Of a stretch of DNA of 64,000 nucleotides, positions 60,781 through 64,000 are shown piece after piece. The stretch is taken from positions 22,362,001 through 22,426,000 of the forward strand of contig NC_061781.1 in NCBI RefSeq assembly GCF_022458985.1, given 5' to 3'. A program made the position numbers and the translations under genes. Origin of the DNA: Mugil cephalus (lineage: Eukaryota; Chordata; Actinopteri; Mugiliformes; Mugilidae). Position 1 is the first letter of the stretch. The number at the start of each line of letters is the position of its first letter. The notes under the pieces were generated by a model. It was given only the letters and a program-made list of their open reading frames with translations, was not told the origin of the DNA and ran no database searches.

Positions 60781-62400
60781 AATGATTACCTGCATTGTGT
60801 TCTTCCTGCTGGACTTGTTTAATTACATTTCAGTGATTTAAATAGTAGCCGTCCTCCTGACGGTAATTAGCCTCCTCTATTCCCTGCACACGTCGCCGGC
60901 TGCACGTGACGAGCCGTTAATAAGATCTGCACATGATTTATTCATTGTGCTTTTTATAGTTTCTCCTCGTTTCAAATGGGAATGCTTTGTGCCTGTGCAG
61001 ATCTGGTGGCAAACTTTATATATATATATGTATAATTACATTAAATGTTCTCTTAGAGTTGAGCGTTTTTCTCGGAGCTGCTGGTATCCGAGGACGAGGA
61101 GGAGATTTAATCCTCTGTTGTTTGTCCTGGTGAGACATCGCTGAAATAAACCTGCCTTGTTTTTATTTATTTATTTATTTATTCTTACTTAGACTTGGAC
61201 TTTACAGCACTACATCAGTTATATACCCTAAAGTTAGAAATAATTGGTCTGAATTACAAGGGTAACTATCAGAGAGAGCTTATGCTGCACTCAAATCGTC
61301 CATATAAGAAACAGTAATAATAAAAAACAAAACTAGACAAAATAACAGATTTAAATAATAAAAATGTTCATGGTTATAAGATATAAGTTAGTTCTCTGGA
61401 ATTGCTTCTTATAATTTTGCTATTTTATTTCCTTCAGCTTGACTGCACCAACAACAATGCTATTTTATTTATTTATATAAAATCTAAGCATTTAAATAAA
61501 TGATATAAATCTCTGAGGTTAATGTTGGTTTAGTCTGTTCTGGACCAAATCCAGTGCTCTGGTGCACGTTCATATAAAAGAATAAGTTGTGTTAAATACT
61601 GTGCAGGCTGTGTAAGTCAACGCAAACCTACTTTTTAAGGATCTGATAACAAAGAGACTTCCTCTTTTTTTTCTGTCTCCTGTAGTAACTAAAAATAAAT
61701 AGGACAATAAACAGAGAGTGATACAACACTGGTGAATACGGCACATGGGATATGAAACATGGAGCAATTTAGAAATGAAATTTTAAATGCATGACACAGT
61801 ATATACACCGATCAGGCATAATATTATGACCACCTTCCTAATATTGTGCCTACAAACCAGTTGTGACTCATCAGAGGATGATGGGATCATCCCACTTTAT
61901 CCATAGTTGATCAGTTTAGGATCCAGTGAATTTGGAGGCCAGGTCAACACCTTGTGCTGGGGTGGAGATGTCTGGTAACATAAGTAACATCCACACGAAT
62001 GAATGTCAGGTCCAAAAGTTTCATAGCAGAAACTGAATTGCCACAAGATGGTTCAAATGTTATTAAATTCTCCTGTCAGTGGTCATAATATTATGGCTGA
62101 TCTTTGTACGTGTGAATTCGTTTAAATATTTCTTTTTTTTTCTTTAGGAACACAGTTAATTCACTAGTGAAACAATGTGACGTGCAGTCCTTCCCAATAC
62201 AGCCTACGTCACCTCAAGTTGCGCGGCGGAAATTCTGAAGTTCTGCTTCGTCCTTGAACGCAGCACCACAGAAAAGCCCGTGTGATGGATGGACGGATGG
62301 ATGGAGGGGGGGGAGTGTAGGTAGGTAGGTAGGGGGTGGGAGCGGGGAGGGTTGAGTATATGTATCGCGGTCATCATCATCATCATCCGTGCGTGCAGCA
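60781..62400. other. stam2-cacnb4 intergenic region
   Basis: About 1.6 kb. It holds one Tc1-like MITE (61804-62108), a (TTTA)n-like tract at 61163-61183 and, near its right end, GGAT/GTAG simple repeats (62285-62335) and an ATC run (62370-62386). No gene is supported. Confidence 0.6.
61804..62108 (+). mobile_element. Tc1-like MITE, both ends present
   Basis: The left end is TACACCGATCAGGCATAATA and the right end GGTCATAATATTATGGCTGA plus TCTTTGTA. The interior includes GGAGGCCAGGTCAACACCTT. It is 305 bases long, shorter than the 469-base copy at 29208, showing internal deletion within the family. Confidence 0.75.
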
Positions 62401-62603
62401 TCTTCTCGCGGCAGCAGATTCGAGCAGCCGGAGCAGTTGAAACCAGTTTCCTTTTTTTCTTCTTGTTCTTGTTGTGGAGGTGATCCGGAGTAAAGCTGGA
62501 GCCGGTCCACCGTCCTCCACCGGAGCAGCAGCAGCAGCAGCAGCAGCTCCAGTGGAGCGGCTCGGAGCGGCAGCCTCCGCCCTGGACCGACGAGCTGGCT
62601 GAG
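62400..62603 (+). promoter_or_regulatory. cacnb4: cacnb4 5' UTR/promoter with (CAG)7
   Basis: GC-rich sequence immediately upstream of the cacnb4 start. It contains (CAG)7 at 62526-62546, preceded by GGAG and followed by CTCCAG, about 60-80 bases before the ATG. Minus-strand open frames here are shadows of the GC-rich leader. The transcription start is not determinable. Confidence 0.45.
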
Positions 62604-62666
62604 ATGTCCCGGCACATCTACACCCGTCACGGGATGGGAGACGGGCTCCAGAAGCCCGCGTTTCAG
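62604..62666 (+). CDS. cacnb4: cacnb4 coding exon 1
   Basis: Encodes 21 residues ending in AFQ. The start codon is preceded by GCTGAG, a fair but not ideal Kozak context. Confidence 0.85.
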
Positions 62667-62850
62667 GTAAGAAAAAAACGAAAAACCTCTGCTTTTTCCA
62701 GCACATTTCCCCCCCAACAAGTAGACTATTCTCCGGGAAACCATTCGTCCCTAGTAGCCTATATTTACTGAACATACATACACATAAAACTCATCACGCT
62801 GCTACTGAATGTGCATTTGTTATCTTTTCTAACAAGTCCCTTAAGGTGCT

Positions 62851-62892
<42 letters not shown>

Positions 62893-63884
62893 AGTGTGCG
62901 AGTTTGATTTATCTCAAAAGTAATTAAATTGGGTTTTTTAATTATTCAGCACCGTCTGATGGAACTCCAATCATGATCTATGGGAGGGTTCAAGTCACGT
63001 TCCCACAGCAGAAATTAGCTTTTTGTAGCTAAATTTAGTTTTTTTTTTAATTGTATTGGTTGATTTAGTCATTTTTGCAATAATCTCCTGTTTTTGCCTC
63101 ATATGAAAGATGTAAACATACAGCTCCCTGGCAACACAAATGCTTTTGTTTAGAGAAAAGTATAGAGAAGTTGAGCTGAGACTGTTTTATTACATAATTT
63201 GTTGGAGCCTTTGAAGATGTCGCCTTGGGTGTTGGGAAGATTTGACATTTAATATGAGGATATGAATCAGCAAATAAATGTTTGTTACATCCCTGAGTGG
63301 ATGTTAATGGCAATTAGTGAGCGAAATGTTCTCATTATAGAGGAAGGAAAAAGAAAAAAAATAAACGGTTGACTGACACATATCTTATTTATACACTGAG
63401 GTTGTGCTTTTTGAAGCCTGTTCTGAAGTTTCATGTCTTTAAATATGGACTACATCATTAAAAGTGAAGCCAATCATCGTGTTTCCTCTTGAAGGTGACG
63501 TGTTACCTAACTGCGCCTAAACAAACTGGCAACGCATGAAACTGAGCAAACAGTTTTTTGTTTTCTTTTTGCTGTGATATGCTGATAAAGTCATATAATC
63601 GGGTCATCGCAGACGATGAGAAACAGCTGGATGTGAGGACCAGAGCTGTGTCCCCCCCCTCCTCCCACCACAGGGGCCGAGAGGCTGGTTTGTAATGGGG
63701 TTGCTGAAAGGAAGGTGCCCTTGAGTTTGTGTAGGAGGGGAGCAGGAGATAAGGAGGGTAACAACAAAACACATATGTGCTTTTGCTTCTGCCTCACCAG
63801 GCCAACAGGGGGACGTACTCCAGACGCAGTCGCCTGAAGAGGTCCGACGGCAGCACCACCTCCACCAGCTTCATCCTCAGACAG
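62604..63884 (+). CDS. cacnb4: Voltage-gated calcium channel beta-4 subunit, first two coding exons (partial)
   Basis: The beta-4 subunit is a cytosolic partner that binds the alpha-1 channel and controls its trafficking and gating. Exon 1 (62604-62666) encodes [20 protein letters not shown] plus Q. Exon 2 (63801-63884) encodes [10 protein letters not shown], then [18 protein letters not shown]. The [21 protein letters not shown] pattern is specific for CACNB4; beta-1 and beta-2 have SDGSTSSDTTSNSFVRQ. The short first exon matches the N-terminus of the long beta-4 isoform rather than the MYDNLY-type form. Both junctions are phase 0 (donors GTAAGA and GTAGGA, acceptor CTCACCAG). The SH3 and guanylate-kinase-like domains lie to the right of the window. 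Its placement just downstream of stam2 on the same strand matches human STAM2-CACNB4. Confidence 0.9.
62667..63800 (+). other. cacnb4: cacnb4 intron 1
   Basis: It is 1.13 kb long, contains a 40-base poly(A) run and otherwise shows nothing recognisable. The minus-strand frames at 63503-63893 are antisense shadows. Confidence 0.75.
62852..62891 (+). repeat. Poly(A)40 run
   Basis: Forty consecutive A bases. No retroposed body with a target duplication is obvious to its left. Exact length may be affected by sequencing. Confidence 0.9.
63801..63884 (+). CDS. cacnb4: cacnb4 coding exon 2
   Basis: Encodes 28 residues, basic and serine/threonine-rich, ending in SFILRQ. The next exon is expected to begin GSADSYTSRPSDSDVSL and is outside the window. 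Confidence 0.93.
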
Positions 63885-64000
63885 GTAGGACAAACCGGTT
63901 TGGTCATATTTATTTATTTATTTGTCCTTGCTGAGTTTATGTGATATTACATTGGATGCTGTTTCAGAAAGAAAAATAGTAAAGTGGCTATCTCCCTGAT

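Noticed and set aside
62204..62775. Overlapping minus-strand frames of 130-176 codons opposite the cacnb4 leader
   Set aside because: Poly-Leu, poly-Asp and poly-Ala runs come from simple repeats (CAG, ATC, GGAT) on the other strand. No conserved motif.

Overview
The window is a piece of a teleost (ray-finned fish) nuclear genome. The evidence is split vertebrate genes with GT-AG introns, AT-rich introns full of microsatellites, tRNA-derived SINE sequence, Tc1- and hAT-like non-autonomous DNA transposons and L2-type LINE tails. There is no bacterial, viral or plasmid gene organisation. Almost all long open reading frames outside the exons are chance frames.

Four protein-coding genes are supported by exon-by-exon reading of splice sites, codon phase and family motifs. 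(1) adcy5, minus strand: only the first coding exon (22598-23533) is present. The left 22.5 kb is its first intron, with no further exon recognised. (2) hacd2, minus strand, complete: 7 coding exons between 44833 and 32878, 244 residues. (3) stam2, plus strand, complete: 14 coding exons between 47224 and 58757, 512 residues, with a 3' UTR running to about 60.8 kb. (4) cacnb4, plus strand: the first two coding exons of the long N-terminal isoform (62604-62666 and 63801-63884). The gene runs off the right edge.

Layout: 1-22.6 kb is adcy5 intron 1, with a SINE, local duplications, foldback-like repeats, a telomere-like tract and a hairpin. 22.6-24.9 kb is adcy5 exon 1 and its CpG-rich upstream region. 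24.9-32.9 kb is intergenic, with Tc1-type MITEs, microsatellites and an inverted copy of a repeat also found in adcy5 intron 1. 32.9-44.8 kb is hacd2. 44.8-47.2 kb is the divergent hacd2/stam2 interval, with ETS-type motifs at both ends and a long TA tract. 47.2-60.8 kb is stam2. 60.8-62.5 kb is intergenic with one more MITE. 62.5-64 kb is the start of cacnb4.

The genes do not form a pathway. The products are a membrane adenylyl cyclase, an ER very-long-chain fatty-acid dehydratase, an ESCRT-0 endosomal sorting subunit and a calcium-channel beta subunit. The main interest of the set is gene order: it joins the ADCY5-HACD2 pair (human 3q21) to the STAM2-CACNB4 pair (human 2q23), and repeats the HACD1/STAM head-to-head layout of human 10p12. 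I found no convincing undescribed molecular system. The most unusual structures are repeats and splice-site or promoter details, listed in the findings.
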